64,000 nucleotides of DNA from positions 1-64,000 of the forward strand of contig JAFRQR010000034.1 of the NCBI GenBank assembly GCA_017428545.1, read 5' to 3'. Made by a program: the position numbers and the translations under genes. Below the pieces are notes generated by a model, which made no database searches, was not told the DNA's origin, and saw only the letters and a list, made by a program, of their open reading frames with translations. Shown piece by piece: positions 9,143 to 17,998 of this stretch. Within the stretch, counting starts at the first letter, position 1. Every line of letters begins with the position of its first letter. The stretch is from Clostridiales bacterium. GTDB lineage: Bacteria; Bacillota; Clostridia; Saccharofermentanales; Saccharofermentanaceae.

Positions 9143-10732
9143 ATGAGCGCTCTTACGTTTTTAGTAACCAGGCAATGGAGAAATACTCTCCGCGAAAAGA
9201 TCAGACACCCGCAGTTCTGGATCGGTGTCCTGGTCGTGCTTGCGTATTTTGCGCTTTATATCTGGCAGGAGATCAGTCATACCGGAACGACCGGGGTCCT
9301 CGATAATGCGATGCCGAAGTTTAAGGGAGGCGCGATGATCGTCTTTCTCATCGCCGCTTTTGTCGGGCTGAATATCGGATTAAACCGCGGCAGTTCTTTT
9401 TTCAAGGCATCGGACATCAACTACCTTTTCGTGTCCCCGCTGTCTCCGAACCGGATCCTTCTTTACGGACTTCTGAAAAAGTGCCTGGCCTGTGTTCTTG
9501 TGACCTTGCTCCTTTTGATGCAGCTTACCAACCTGCGTTTTTATTTCGGGCTCGGCATCCGTGAACTCCTGATCCTGATGGGCGCGTGGCTGCTTCTTAC
9601 GCTCAGCCTTTCGGTGATCTCTCTTTCCGTCTATTCGATCTCGTCAGTATCTAAGGTCATGAAAAGACTGTTTTTTGCCGTTCTTTATCTTGCGGCCGGC
9701 TCGATCATCTTCGGGATCGTTGTCGCCCTATGGAAAAGCGGCACGCCTTTTTCAGATACGGTCACTTTCTTCAATGAACCGGTCCTCCGTTATATCCCGC
9801 TCGGCGGCTGGGCAGGCGGTTTCCTCGCGGAGGCCATGGACGGAAGGACGCTCTATGCGCTGGCTTATGCGGGACTTCTTTTGCTGCTGCCGCTCATCGG
9901 ACTTCTGATCGCGCTTCATAACCGTTCCGGATACTACGAGGATGTACTGACTTCCATCGGACACGGTTACGGCAATTCTCTTTACCACAGCAGTCCCGAT
10001 GTGATCGTAAAAGAAAAGAGTAAGAGGAGAAGATCCCATCTCATCGGAAGAAAAAGAGGAGAGGCCGTTCTTTTCCAAAGACAGGTGACCGAGCAGAAAA
10101 GAAGCCTGACAGTGCTTTTCGATAGGGGAACGCTCGGCATGCTGGCATTGGCCGTTGTCCTCGGTGCATTTCTTCAGTCGCTGGATCGGAAAGGCATGTA
10201 TCCGTTTATCATGCAGATCCTTTCTGTAGCGATCCTTTGCTATGCCATGATCTTTACGATCCCGATGGGCAAGTTCGTGGATGAGCTGAATAAGCCGTTT
10301 ATTTACCTCATACCGGGAAGCCCGCTCAGGAAACTCTACTATGCATCCACCGCGCCGATGATCAAGGCCTTCGTCGAAGGACTCTTGTGCTTTGTCATCG
10401 TCTCTTTATTTGCAAGACTGCATCCGGCCTTCGTGCCTTGCGGAGCGTTCTTTTATGCATCGGCGGCGCTTTTGTTCTATGCGTCGTACCTTGCATCTCT
10501 TAAGACTATGGGACTTCGGAATTCCAGAGGCTCCCACATGACGCTGGCATTCGCCATTCTTTCTGCCGTGTTCCTTTTCGAGTTGTCTTTGGGCGCGAAT
10601 ATCGGAAAGAAACTGTATGCGATCTCAGAGACTATGTTCATCCTGGATTTTCTGATCCTTGCCGCATTTAACGTCATCGTCTCGATCGTCTTTTTCTACA
10701 GTTCCAAAGGCATACTGGACTATCGGGCATAA
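9143..10732 (+). CDS. Putative ABC exporter membrane subunit (large ABC-2-like)
   Basis: A 529-residue protein with about twelve hydrophobic segments, resembling the 'putative ABC exporter' membrane family found next to EcsA-like ATPases in Clostridia. The N-terminal half contains FVSPLSPNRILLYGLLKK, a pattern common in such permeases. A cytoplasmic basic loop (KEKSKRRRSHLIGRKRG) sits near residue 290-310. It presumably forms an exporter with the preceding ATPase; the substrate is unknown. Confidence 0.75.
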   Translation: MSALTFLVTRQWRNTLREKIRHPQFWIGVLVVLAYFALYIWQEISHTGTTGVLDNAMPKFKGGAMIVFLIAAFVGLNIGLNRGSSFFKASDINYLFVSPLSPNRILLYGLLKKCLACVLVTLLLLMQLTNLRFYFGLGIRELLILMGAWLLLTLSLSVISLSVYSISSVSKVMKRLFFAVLYLAAGSIIFGIVVALWKSGTPFSDTVTFFNEPVLRYIPLGGWAGGFLAEAMDGRTLYALAYAGLLLLLPLIGLLIALHNRSGYYEDVLTSIGHGYGNSLYHSSPDVIVKEKSKRRRSHLIGRKRGEAVLFQRQVTEQKRSLTVLFDRGTLGMLALAVVLGAFLQSLDRKGMYPFIMQILSVAILCYAMIFTIPMGKFVDELNKPFIYLIPGSPLRKLYYASTAPMIKAFVEGLLCFVIVSLFARLHPAFVPCGAFFYASAALLFYASYLASLKTMGLRNSRGSHMTLAFAILSAVFLFELSLGANIGKKLYAISETMFILDFLILAAFNVIVSIVFFYSSKGILDYRA

Positions 10733-10744
10733 GGGGGAATGAAG

Positions 10745-13138
10745 ATGCACTTTTTTGCAAAAAGAATATTGTCCATATGTCTGATCGGCGGCGTCCTTCT
10801 GTCTTCGGTTTCTTGCGGAAAAAAGAAAAACCAGAAAAAAGAAGTCGTAAAGGAAGAGGATCCGTATTTTACACCGGAATATGTCGAGCTTATGGTCGAC
10901 CCGAATCCGACACAGAAGATCCAATATTCCTGCCTCAATACGTCAAAGATCATCGGCAACAATGTCGTGGTCGGGTATATGGTCGTCTATGAGTATCCGC
11001 AGGAGGCCATGGACAAATACCTGGATAATTATTCCGATAACAAAGAGGAATATATCGATTTTATCGAGCAGTTCTATAAAACGGGTTTCCTTGTTTTTGA
11101 CCAGCAGGGAAACATAGTTACCGACATTCCGCTTCCTTACAGCAACGATCCTATCGGAGTGGCGGGAGGTAAAGACGGAGAAGTGAACTTCCTGATAGAA
11201 GATTTTGAAGAGCAGGAATGTATCGGCACTTATGTAATCGATACTTATAGCGCCGAAGGTATCCAGACCGGTTCGGTCAAGGTCCCCAAGGAGATCGAAT
11301 ACTATCCGGAACAGTTCTATGTAGCGAAAAACGGAAATTACATCCTCGTGGGCACCGAAATGATATACGTGGTCTCTCCTTCGGGAGAATTTCTGGGGCA
11401 GGTGCCGATCGATCCGGGCGTGGACATCATGGAGCAGAACGGCGACGTTTATCTGATGAGTTACGAGGTCTCGGAACAAGGCATGGTCACCGGATATATG
11501 CAGGAATTCGATCCGGAGGCCGTCAAATTCAAAAACGATAAGAAAAAACTGGAAAAGATCTTTTCGAACATGGTCTCGGGAGGAGACGGAAACTTCTATA
11601 ACATCGACGGAAGCGGAATCACAAGAGTCGATCCGTTTACCGGCGCTGAGGAAGCCTTCTTTGACTGGAGCCAGACGGATGTTAACTACAGTACTTATAA
11701 TGAAGAAAGTTTCCATGTTTTTTCAGAAGATAAGATCGCATTTACCTGTACGGAGTGGTCAGTGGATCAGGAGAACGGAATTTCCCGGCCGTGCAACTAT
11801 ATCGTGACGCTCACCCGTGCAGAAAAGAATCCCCATGCCGGAAAAGCATATATCGAGATGGGGACGATCGGTATTCCGTCCTATGATCTTCAGAATTACA
11901 TCATCCGCTATAACAATGAGCCGGACGGAAAAGCCAGGATCCGTGTACATGACTACTTTGTCGAGGAGAATACGGGATCGCAGGATCTGGACAGAAAGAC
12001 CGATCTTTCGAACCGTGTTTATATGGATATGATCAACGGCAAAGGTCCCGACATCCTCGTGGACTTTGCCGGATACAGCCAGTTCAATTCCGAAGACGTG
12101 CTGGTCGATCTCAATAAATATGTCGACGGCAAGAACGGCCTTAACAGGGAGGAGTATTTCGATAATGTCCTTACGGCCTTCGAAGACAAAGATAAGCTCT
12201 TCCAGATCCCGGTGTGTTTTGATATCCGCGGTCTTATGGCGAACAAGGAGATGATCGGCGAAAGATCCGGATGGACCTATAACGAATTCAGCCAGATCGT
12301 TTGCGACCTGCCATCTGACGTCAAAGTCTTCGAAGACATGGAATATAAAGATCTTCTTTATTCACTGCTCACCGGAGCGATGCGAAGCTTTATCGACTAT
12401 ACCAAAAAAGAAGTTTCTTTCGATGGGGATGAGTTTAAGCAGCTGCTGCAAATGGTCAAAACGTACGGCGTGGAATATGTCCCGAAATATGATGAATATG
12501 GCAATCTCTTCGGAACGAGCGAATGTGTTCCTTTCCCGGATGAAGAGCAAGTAAATACAGATCTGATGATGAATGATAAACTGGCGCTAATGGTCACATA
12601 TATTTACAGTTTGAGCCAGTACTCGGACCTCCATCACACACTGGGCGAAAAAGAGATCTTCATCGGGATGCCGTCTCCGGACGGAACGGGCGCCTGTGCC
12701 AGCGCCTCGCTGACGCTGGCGATCTCGGCATTTTCCCAGAATAAGGATGAGTCCTGGGATTTCATCCGCCGTCTTTTTGATGAGGATTCCCAGTACCTTT
12801 ACACCAGTTCCCTGATGTCGATCCCTCTCAGCAGAAAAGCATTTGACCGGATCAATCAGGAATCGATCGACGAAAGAAACAGAATGCTGAAAGAAAACCA
12901 GGCATATGCGATCAAGTACGGCACGCTCCTTCATGGAGACATCAAACCGATCACGGAACAGGACGTGCAGGACTACAGAGAACTCGTCGAAAGTGTCAGT
13001 ACGATAGAGTCGTATGACCCTGCCGTACTTAACATTATTCTGGAAGAATCGGCCGCGTATTTTGCGGATCAGAAGGACGTGGATGACGTGTGCGCGATCA
13101 TCCAGAACCGTACGCAGACGATCGTCAACGAAAGATAA
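10745..13138 (+). CDS. Large lipoprotein with sugar-binding-protein C-terminal half (paralog 1)
   Basis: A 797-residue lipoprotein (lipobox SSVSC, Cys24). The first 350 or so residues form a domain with repeated strand-turn patterns (VFDQQGNIVTDIP, YVVSPSGEFLGQ) suggestive of a beta-propeller. After LTRAEKNPHAGK (about 355) a typical extracellular solute-binding domain follows, with NRVYMDMINGKGPDILVD and NKYVDGKNGLNREEYF. It is clearly paralogous to the next gene over its whole length. It probably presents a carbohydrate to the permeases encoded downstream. Start: the G-run at 10733-10738 favours the second ATG (10745) over 10739. Residues 1-24 are the signal peptide. Confidence 0.8.
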   Translation: MHFFAKRILSICLIGGVLLSSVSCGKKKNQKKEVVKEEDPYFTPEYVELMVDPNPTQKIQYSCLNTSKIIGNNVVVGYMVVYEYPQEAMDKYLDNYSDNKEEYIDFIEQFYKTGFLVFDQQGNIVTDIPLPYSNDPIGVAGGKDGEVNFLIEDFEEQECIGTYVIDTYSAEGIQTGSVKVPKEIEYYPEQFYVAKNGNYILVGTEMIYVVSPSGEFLGQVPIDPGVDIMEQNGDVYLMSYEVSEQGMVTGYMQEFDPEAVKFKNDKKKLEKIFSNMVSGGDGNFYNIDGSGITRVDPFTGAEEAFFDWSQTDVNYSTYNEESFHVFSEDKIAFTCTEWSVDQENGISRPCNYIVTLTRAEKNPHAGKAYIEMGTIGIPSYDLQNYIIRYNNEPDGKARIRVHDYFVEENTGSQDLDRKTDLSNRVYMDMINGKGPDILVDFAGYSQFNSEDVLVDLNKYVDGKNGLNREEYFDNVLTAFEDKDKLFQIPVCFDIRGLMANKEMIGERSGWTYNEFSQIVCDLPSDVKVFEDMEYKDLLYSLLTGAMRSFIDYTKKEVSFDGDEFKQLLQMVKTYGVEYVPKYDEYGNLFGTSECVPFPDEEQVNTDLMMNDKLALMVTYIYSLSQYSDLHHTLGEKEIFIGMPSPDGTGACASASLTLAISAFSQNKDESWDFIRRLFDEDSQYLYTSSLMSIPLSRKAFDRINQESIDERNRMLKENQAYAIKYGTLLHGDIKPITEQDVQDYRELVESVSTIESYDPAVLNIILEESAAYFADQKDVDDVCAIIQNRTQTIVNER

Positions 13139-13206
13139 GAAAACCGTCTGTTTATAACAAATCATTCACATTACATTTCATTCATTTATTCTTCGTGGGG
13201 CATTCC

Positions 13207-13212
13207 TATAAT
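13207..13212 (+). promoter_or_regulatory. Candidate -10 element before the second solute-binding lipoprotein
   Basis: A perfect TATAAT lies 30 bases upstream of the ATG, but the -35 region (ATTTAT) is poor. It could give this paralog and the permeases extra transcription. Confidence 0.35.
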
Positions 13213-13242
13213 GAGTCTGACAAAAACCACGGAGGTACTTTT

Positions 13243-15675
13243 ATGAAGAAAATGGCGCGTAATGTTTTAGCGTTTGCGTTAGCTTTGACAATGGCTGTTC
13301 CTCTTGCCGCCTGCAAGAAGACAGGCGATGACAAGAAAGGCGGCGGTAACGCGAGAAACGGAAAGAAACAGACGGTGATCGCTGAGGATGATCCGTTTTT
13401 CGATGCGGTCGAGATCCCGCTTGATGTGGAAACAGATAAGGATAAGAAAGTGATCTATAAAGAGATCTCTGATCCGGTCATCATCGGAGACCGTATCTTT
13501 TCGACCTATAATATTTCGTATGAGATGCCGAAGGATGTGATGGACAGCATTGCAGATATCGATTGTACGAATGAAAAAGAATATGCCAAGGTCCAGGAGA
13601 TCTATAATTCCTACTATGAAATGGGAACGCTGGTCTATGACATCGACGGTAATCTTATTTCGCGGACACCTTCCGCGGATATGGAATCCGCTTCCGGAAA
13701 ACTTGCGAAACTTGCTGACGGCACCTACGTCATGGTCGCCAGCAAGATCACACCGAACGAGTGCAAGACCTCTTCAGAGATCGTAAAACTCAATGACAAG
13801 TTTGAAGAACAGGGATCGATCAAACTCGATGAGAGTATCGAACTCGGATTCGGCCCGGATATCATTCCGCTGGATAACGGCAACATTATGCTTTGCGATT
13901 ATTCTGCTATCACCGTCGTTGACCAAAACGGAAAAAAGATCGCTTCGGAATCTGCAAACGGATACTGCGGAAAGGTCTATCAGGCAGACGGAAAGACCTA
14001 TATGCTGATCGATGAGTTTGACAGTGCGAAAAATGAAGACAAATTCTATTTTCAGGAGATCGATCCGAATACGGCAAAGCCGGTGGGAGACCGCATCGCA
14101 ACGACATACGAAGCATACAATCTTATGCAGGGCCCCGATGGTCTTTATTCTATCGGATACTCCGGCCTTAAAAAGTTTGACATAGCTTCCGGAAGTGCCG
14201 GTGATGTGATCCTTGACTGGAACTGGACGGATGTAAACTCCGGTTATGTTTCCACTTCCAATGCCACGATCCTTTCGGACGACGAGATGGTCTTTACCAA
14301 GTATTCATGGAAAGAGGAAGAGGATGCGAAAACCAAGGTCAGCGGACGTGATGTTTCGCTTGTTAAGCTTACCCGTGCGGAGAAGAATCCCCATGCCGGA
14401 AAGAGCGTTATCGAACTCGGCTGCATCGGTGCCGAGGCCGCGTTTCGAGATTATGTGATCGCGTATAATAAAGATCCGAATCACATTTCCCGTATCCTGA
14501 TCTCCGACTACGCAGATCAGGTCTTTGAGAAGACGGACTATACGCAGGCACTTGCCGATCTGTCCGATCAAGTCTATCTTGATCTGCTCTCCGGTGACGG
14601 TCCTGACATCCTGATGAACTTCTATGGTTACTCTCAGTTTAATAACGAAGAGATCCTGGAGGATCTCAATAAGTATATCGACGGTCAGGGAGGCATGAAC
14701 CGAGACGAATATTTTGACAATATCTTCCGCGCCTGCGAAGAATCCGGAAAGCTTTTCCAGATCCCGGTCTGCGTCAATGTCAGTGGGTTTGCAGGAAACC
14801 CGGGCCTGATCGGTGACAGAACTTCCTGGACCTATGAGGAGTTTGAACAGGTAGCTTCTTCGCTTCCTTCTGACGTCTCCCTGATCCGCGATACGGCAAG
14901 AACAGATCTTCTTTCCATGATCCTGGATTCGTCCTTGTCCTCTTTTGTCGATAACGTAAATAAAGAAGTCTCTTTTGACAGTGCTGATTTTATCAAGCTC
15001 CTCAACATCGTTAAGAAGTACGGTTCCGACAAGAGTGCCGACGACATTTCTGCGGACAAAGAAGGCATGATGGAATATGTTGATGATTCCGACAAATTCA
15101 GAGAAGGCCTTCTTGCCCTGATGAACGTGGAAATCAACGGTGTAGAAGACTATGCCCGCCTTTTTGACGGTCTTTCTTTCAAGCCGACACTGATCGGCAT
15201 GCCGGGTTCCGAGAATGCAGGCATGGCCGGATCGGCGCAGCTGTCCTTTGCGATCGCAGCTTCTTCCACGCATAAGGACGAAGCCTGGGACTTCATCCGC
15301 TTCCTTTTCGACGAAGAATGCCAGGGAGAATTCGCAAAATCCTTCTGGGGTATTCCGGTACATCGTCAGGCTCTTGAGAAAAAGAATGAAGAAGACGTCA
15401 AAGAATACAATCAGTATGTGGAAGATTATGCCCAATTCCTCAAGGATGAAGGTCTCAGCGAAAAAGAACACATGAATATGACCAAGATCACTCCGGAGAT
15501 CTGCGACGGATTTATCAAGATGCTCGAAGGCGTGTCCGTGATGAAGAGCACAGATACGGGCATCATGTCGATCGTCAAGGAGGAAACAGCTGCTTTCTTC
15601 GCGAACCAGAAGCCGGCCGAGGATGTCTGCAAAGTCATCCAGAACCGTGCGACGACCAAGGTCCATGAAAGGTAA
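13243..15675 (+). CDS. Large lipoprotein with sugar-binding-protein C-terminal half (paralog 2)
   Basis: An 810-residue lipoprotein (lipobox LAAC, Cys24) with the same two-part layout as its neighbour: an N-terminal propeller-like region (VYDIDGNLISRTP; VVDQNGKKIASES) up to LTRAEKNPHAGK at about residue 375, then a solute-binding domain (DLLSGDGPDILMN; NKYIDGQGGMNRDEYF). Both paralogs end in a similar motif (VIQNR..T.V.ER). I chose the ATG at 13243 because of the SD ACGGAGG 8 bases before it; the reading frame is open further upstream but contains no signal peptide there. It is followed by two permease genes, so it is the more likely binding protein of that importer. Confidence 0.82.
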   Translation: MKKMARNVLAFALALTMAVPLAACKKTGDDKKGGGNARNGKKQTVIAEDDPFFDAVEIPLDVETDKDKKVIYKEISDPVIIGDRIFSTYNISYEMPKDVMDSIADIDCTNEKEYAKVQEIYNSYYEMGTLVYDIDGNLISRTPSADMESASGKLAKLADGTYVMVASKITPNECKTSSEIVKLNDKFEEQGSIKLDESIELGFGPDIIPLDNGNIMLCDYSAITVVDQNGKKIASESANGYCGKVYQADGKTYMLIDEFDSAKNEDKFYFQEIDPNTAKPVGDRIATTYEAYNLMQGPDGLYSIGYSGLKKFDIASGSAGDVILDWNWTDVNSGYVSTSNATILSDDEMVFTKYSWKEEEDAKTKVSGRDVSLVKLTRAEKNPHAGKSVIELGCIGAEAAFRDYVIAYNKDPNHISRILISDYADQVFEKTDYTQALADLSDQVYLDLLSGDGPDILMNFYGYSQFNNEEILEDLNKYIDGQGGMNRDEYFDNIFRACEESGKLFQIPVCVNVSGFAGNPGLIGDRTSWTYEEFEQVASSLPSDVSLIRDTARTDLLSMILDSSLSSFVDNVNKEVSFDSADFIKLLNIVKKYGSDKSADDISADKEGMMEYVDDSDKFREGLLALMNVEINGVEDYARLFDGLSFKPTLIGMPGSENAGMAGSAQLSFAIAASSTHKDEAWDFIRFLFDEECQGEFAKSFWGIPVHRQALEKKNEEDVKEYNQYVEDYAQFLKDEGLSEKEHMNMTKITPEICDGFIKMLEGVSVMKSTDTGIMSIVKEETAAFFANQKPAEDVCKVIQNRATTKVHER

Positions 15676-15695
15676 AGTGACATTTTTGTCACTTT
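15674..15695. repeat. 9-bp hairpin at the end of the binding-protein gene
   Basis: AAAGTGACA and TGTCACTTT form a perfect 9-bp stem with a TTTT loop, starting inside the stop codon. A third half copy (GGTCACTT) follows. There is no T-run after it, so it may stabilise the mRNA 3' end or be an operator. Confidence 0.5.
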
Positions 15696-15826
15696 GTGGT
15701 CACTTGATAGTCATACCGCGATGCGAGAATGAAAATGTCGAAAGGGAAAAAGGTCCCCCTAAGCTGATTTCCCTGACGAATGAAAAGTAGAGAACCTTTA
15801 CTATCTTCTATTTACTTTCATACCCC

Positions 15827-15854
15827 GGGAGCGAGGACCACCCCCCTCGCTCCC
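15827..15854 (+). other. GC-rich hairpin between binding-protein and permease genes
   Basis: GGGAGCGAGG pairs perfectly with CCTCGCTCCC around an 8-base loop. The sequence after it is C-rich, not T-rich, so it is better seen as an mRNA processing or stability element that keeps binding-protein mRNA more abundant than permease mRNA, a common arrangement in sugar ABC operons (inference). The rest of 15696-15974 contains no gene; TACAAT at 15924-15929 is a weak candidate -10. Confidence 0.5.
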
Positions 15855-15974
15855 ACCCCTCCTAACTAAAACTGCATGGCAAACGGCGCATAAAGTACAT
15901 GACACAAATCAATTGCGATATAGTACAATAAGTGCGTAACGGGGTTAGTGCGGAAAAATAAAAAAGGTAAACAG

Positions 15975-16898
15975 ATGGCAACACACGAATACAATCCGGA
16001 TGAAGTGAGAAAAAGACGAATCAAAGGACGGAGAAAAAGAAAGCTCCGCGAGTGGTTCGTATTCACCGGATATCTTACACCAAGTCTTCTTGGCGTTCTG
16101 CTTTTCTTCTTCGGACCGATGCTGATCGTTCTGGTCCAGTCCTTTCAGAGAAGTTCAACCAATACCGAGTTTGTCGGATTTGATAACTACGTACATGTCT
16201 GGAACAATCAGGCATTCAAAACGGCAGCTACAAACACATTGATCTTTGCAGGCATCGCCGTTCCGCTGGCAGTTCTCCTTGCACTGCTTCTGGCACTTCT
16301 TTTGAGTTCGAAAATTCCGGGCAAGAGCGTTTTCCGAAGCATCATGCTCAACCCGATGATGGTACCGGTTGCCTCGATCGTTCTGATCTGGCAGGTCATG
16401 TTCAGTTACAACGGTGCACTGAATACATACATGGGATGGTTCGGCATCGACAAGATCGACTGGATGAAATCTGACTGGTCGCGAATGGTCATCCTGATCC
16501 TCTTCCTGTGGAAGAACTTAGGATACAACATGGTACTTTTTATTTCCGCGATCTCCGCGGTCCCGCAGGAACAGCTCGAGTCGGCAAAGATGGACGGCGC
16601 AAACGCAGTCCGCCGGTTCTTCAGCATCAAACTTCCTTACCTGTGGCCGACGATCTTCTTTGTCGGGATCATGTCGCTGATCAACTCGTTTAAGATCTTC
16701 CGTGAAGTTTATCTTCTCGCCGGCGACTATCCGTATGATGCACTCTATATGCTTCAGAATTTCATGAACAATATGTTCTCACACTTAGATAACGCGAAAC
16801 TTACTGCAGCGGCGATCATCATGTGTATCGCGATGATCATCATCGTCGGTATCCTCTTCATTGCGGAGAACCGATTGGGCAGAGATACGGAGGAGTAA
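15975..16898 (+). CDS. Sugar ABC transporter permease, MalF/UgpA type
   Basis: A 307-residue inner-membrane permease with about six helices. The EAA loop that contacts the ATPase is visible (EQLESAKMDGANAVRRFF, about residues 198-215). With the next gene it forms a CUT1-type carbohydrate importer fed by one or both large lipoproteins. No dedicated ATPase is encoded here, which is usual because one MsmX-like ATPase often serves several importers. The ATG at 15975 is preferred (AAAGGT upstream); a GTG at 15948 is the alternative. Confidence 0.88.
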   Translation: MATHEYNPDEVRKRRIKGRRKRKLREWFVFTGYLTPSLLGVLLFFFGPMLIVLVQSFQRSSTNTEFVGFDNYVHVWNNQAFKTAATNTLIFAGIAVPLAVLLALLLALLLSSKIPGKSVFRSIMLNPMMVPVASIVLIWQVMFSYNGALNTYMGWFGIDKIDWMKSDWSRMVILILFLWKNLGYNMVLFISAISAVPQEQLESAKMDGANAVRRFFSIKLPYLWPTIFFVGIMSLINSFKIFREVYLLAGDYPYDALYMLQNFMNNMFSHLDNAKLTAAAIIMCIAMIIIVGILFIAENRLGRDTEE

Positions 16899-16902
16899 TG
16901 CC

Positions 16903-17967
16903 ATGAAGAAAAACGAAATTACTCCGCTTCAGCCCATTCCGGAAAGAGTGCAGGAAGAACAGCACGATCACGGTTCCATCAGAGATCTCCGGGAAGTCGA
17001 GATCGTCCGTCTCTCCGATGAAGAACTCGAAGAGATGCACGAAAGAGCACGTGCCGTTGCCAAAAGAAGAGCCATCGCAAGAAACGTGACGACAAAATTC
17101 TGGACGGCACTCGGAACGATCCTGGCCATCGCAGTCGCGGCTTTCGCGCTGATGCCGATCGTACTTACGATCCTCGACTCCTTCATGTCGACGGACGAGA
17201 TCAAGACGAATTACAGTGCCGTTTATAACAGCCTTTCTTCCGCTGCGGCAGAGACAAAGACATATCTTTCTTCGACGCCGAAACTGAAGATGATCCCGGA
17301 CATGGTTTCCTTTAGCCAGTATAAGACGCTTCTGTTCTTAAGTCCGACTTATCTTCTGAAGTTCTGGAACTCCGTGGCACTCGTCGTGCCGATCGTTCTC
17401 GGGCAGCTCATGGTCGGATGTCTGGCGGCATACAGCTTTTCCAGATACAGAAGAAAGAGAAGAGAAGTTCTTTTCTTCTCCTACGTTATCCTGATGCTCA
17501 TGCCTTTCCAGGTCACGCTGGTTCCGAACTACCTGATCGCGAACCACCTCGGGATCTATAACACATGGTGGGCGATCATCCTGCCGGGTGTATTCTCCAC
17601 ATTCAGTGTTTACTTATTAAGTAAATACATGAGACAGATCCCTTCGTCGTATATCGAAGCGGCGAAACTGGACGGCGCGAACGAATGGAACATATTCACC
17701 AGGATCAGTCTTCCGATGTGTAAGAGCGCGATCTACGCGATGGCGATCCTTCTGTTCATCGACTACTGGAACATGGTTGAGCAGCCGCTCATCCTTTTGG
17801 AAAACGAGAGCAAGCAGCCACTGTCCGTATTCTTATCACAGATCAATGCATCGGAGATCGGCGTTGCTTTTGCAGCATCATTCATATTCATGTTACCGCC
17901 GCTTCTGATCTTCCTTTACGGCGAACAGTATCTGGTCGAGGGTATCTCCCGATCGGGAATCAAATAA
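16903..17967 (+). CDS. Sugar ABC transporter permease, MalG/UgpE type
   Basis: A 354-residue permease with a long N-terminal cytoplasmic segment (about 75 residues, charged) before the first helix, then about six helices. The EAA motif is SYIEAAKLDGANEWNIF. GGAGGAG lies 7-8 bases before the ATG, 4 bases after the upstream stop, so it is co-translated with its partner. A large loop between helices 1 and 2 (about residues 95-140) contains a Ser/Ala-rich stretch. Confidence 0.88.
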   Translation: MKKNEITPLQPIPERVQEEQHDHGSIRDLREVEIVRLSDEELEEMHERARAVAKRRAIARNVTTKFWTALGTILAIAVAAFALMPIVLTILDSFMSTDEIKTNYSAVYNSLSSAAAETKTYLSSTPKLKMIPDMVSFSQYKTLLFLSPTYLLKFWNSVALVVPIVLGQLMVGCLAAYSFSRYRRKRREVLFFSYVILMLMPFQVTLVPNYLIANHLGIYNTWWAIILPGVFSTFSVYLLSKYMRQIPSSYIEAAKLDGANEWNIFTRISLPMCKSAIYAMAILLFIDYWNMVEQPLILLENESKQPLSVFLSQINASEIGVAFAASFIFMLPPLLIFLYGEQYLVEGISRSGIK

Positions 17968-17998
17968 GGTTACGAGGTTTTTACAGGAGGTTTTGACT

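Noticed and set aside
15827..15854. Rho-independent terminator between binding protein and permease
   Set aside because: The stem is strong, but it is followed by C-rich sequence without a T-run.
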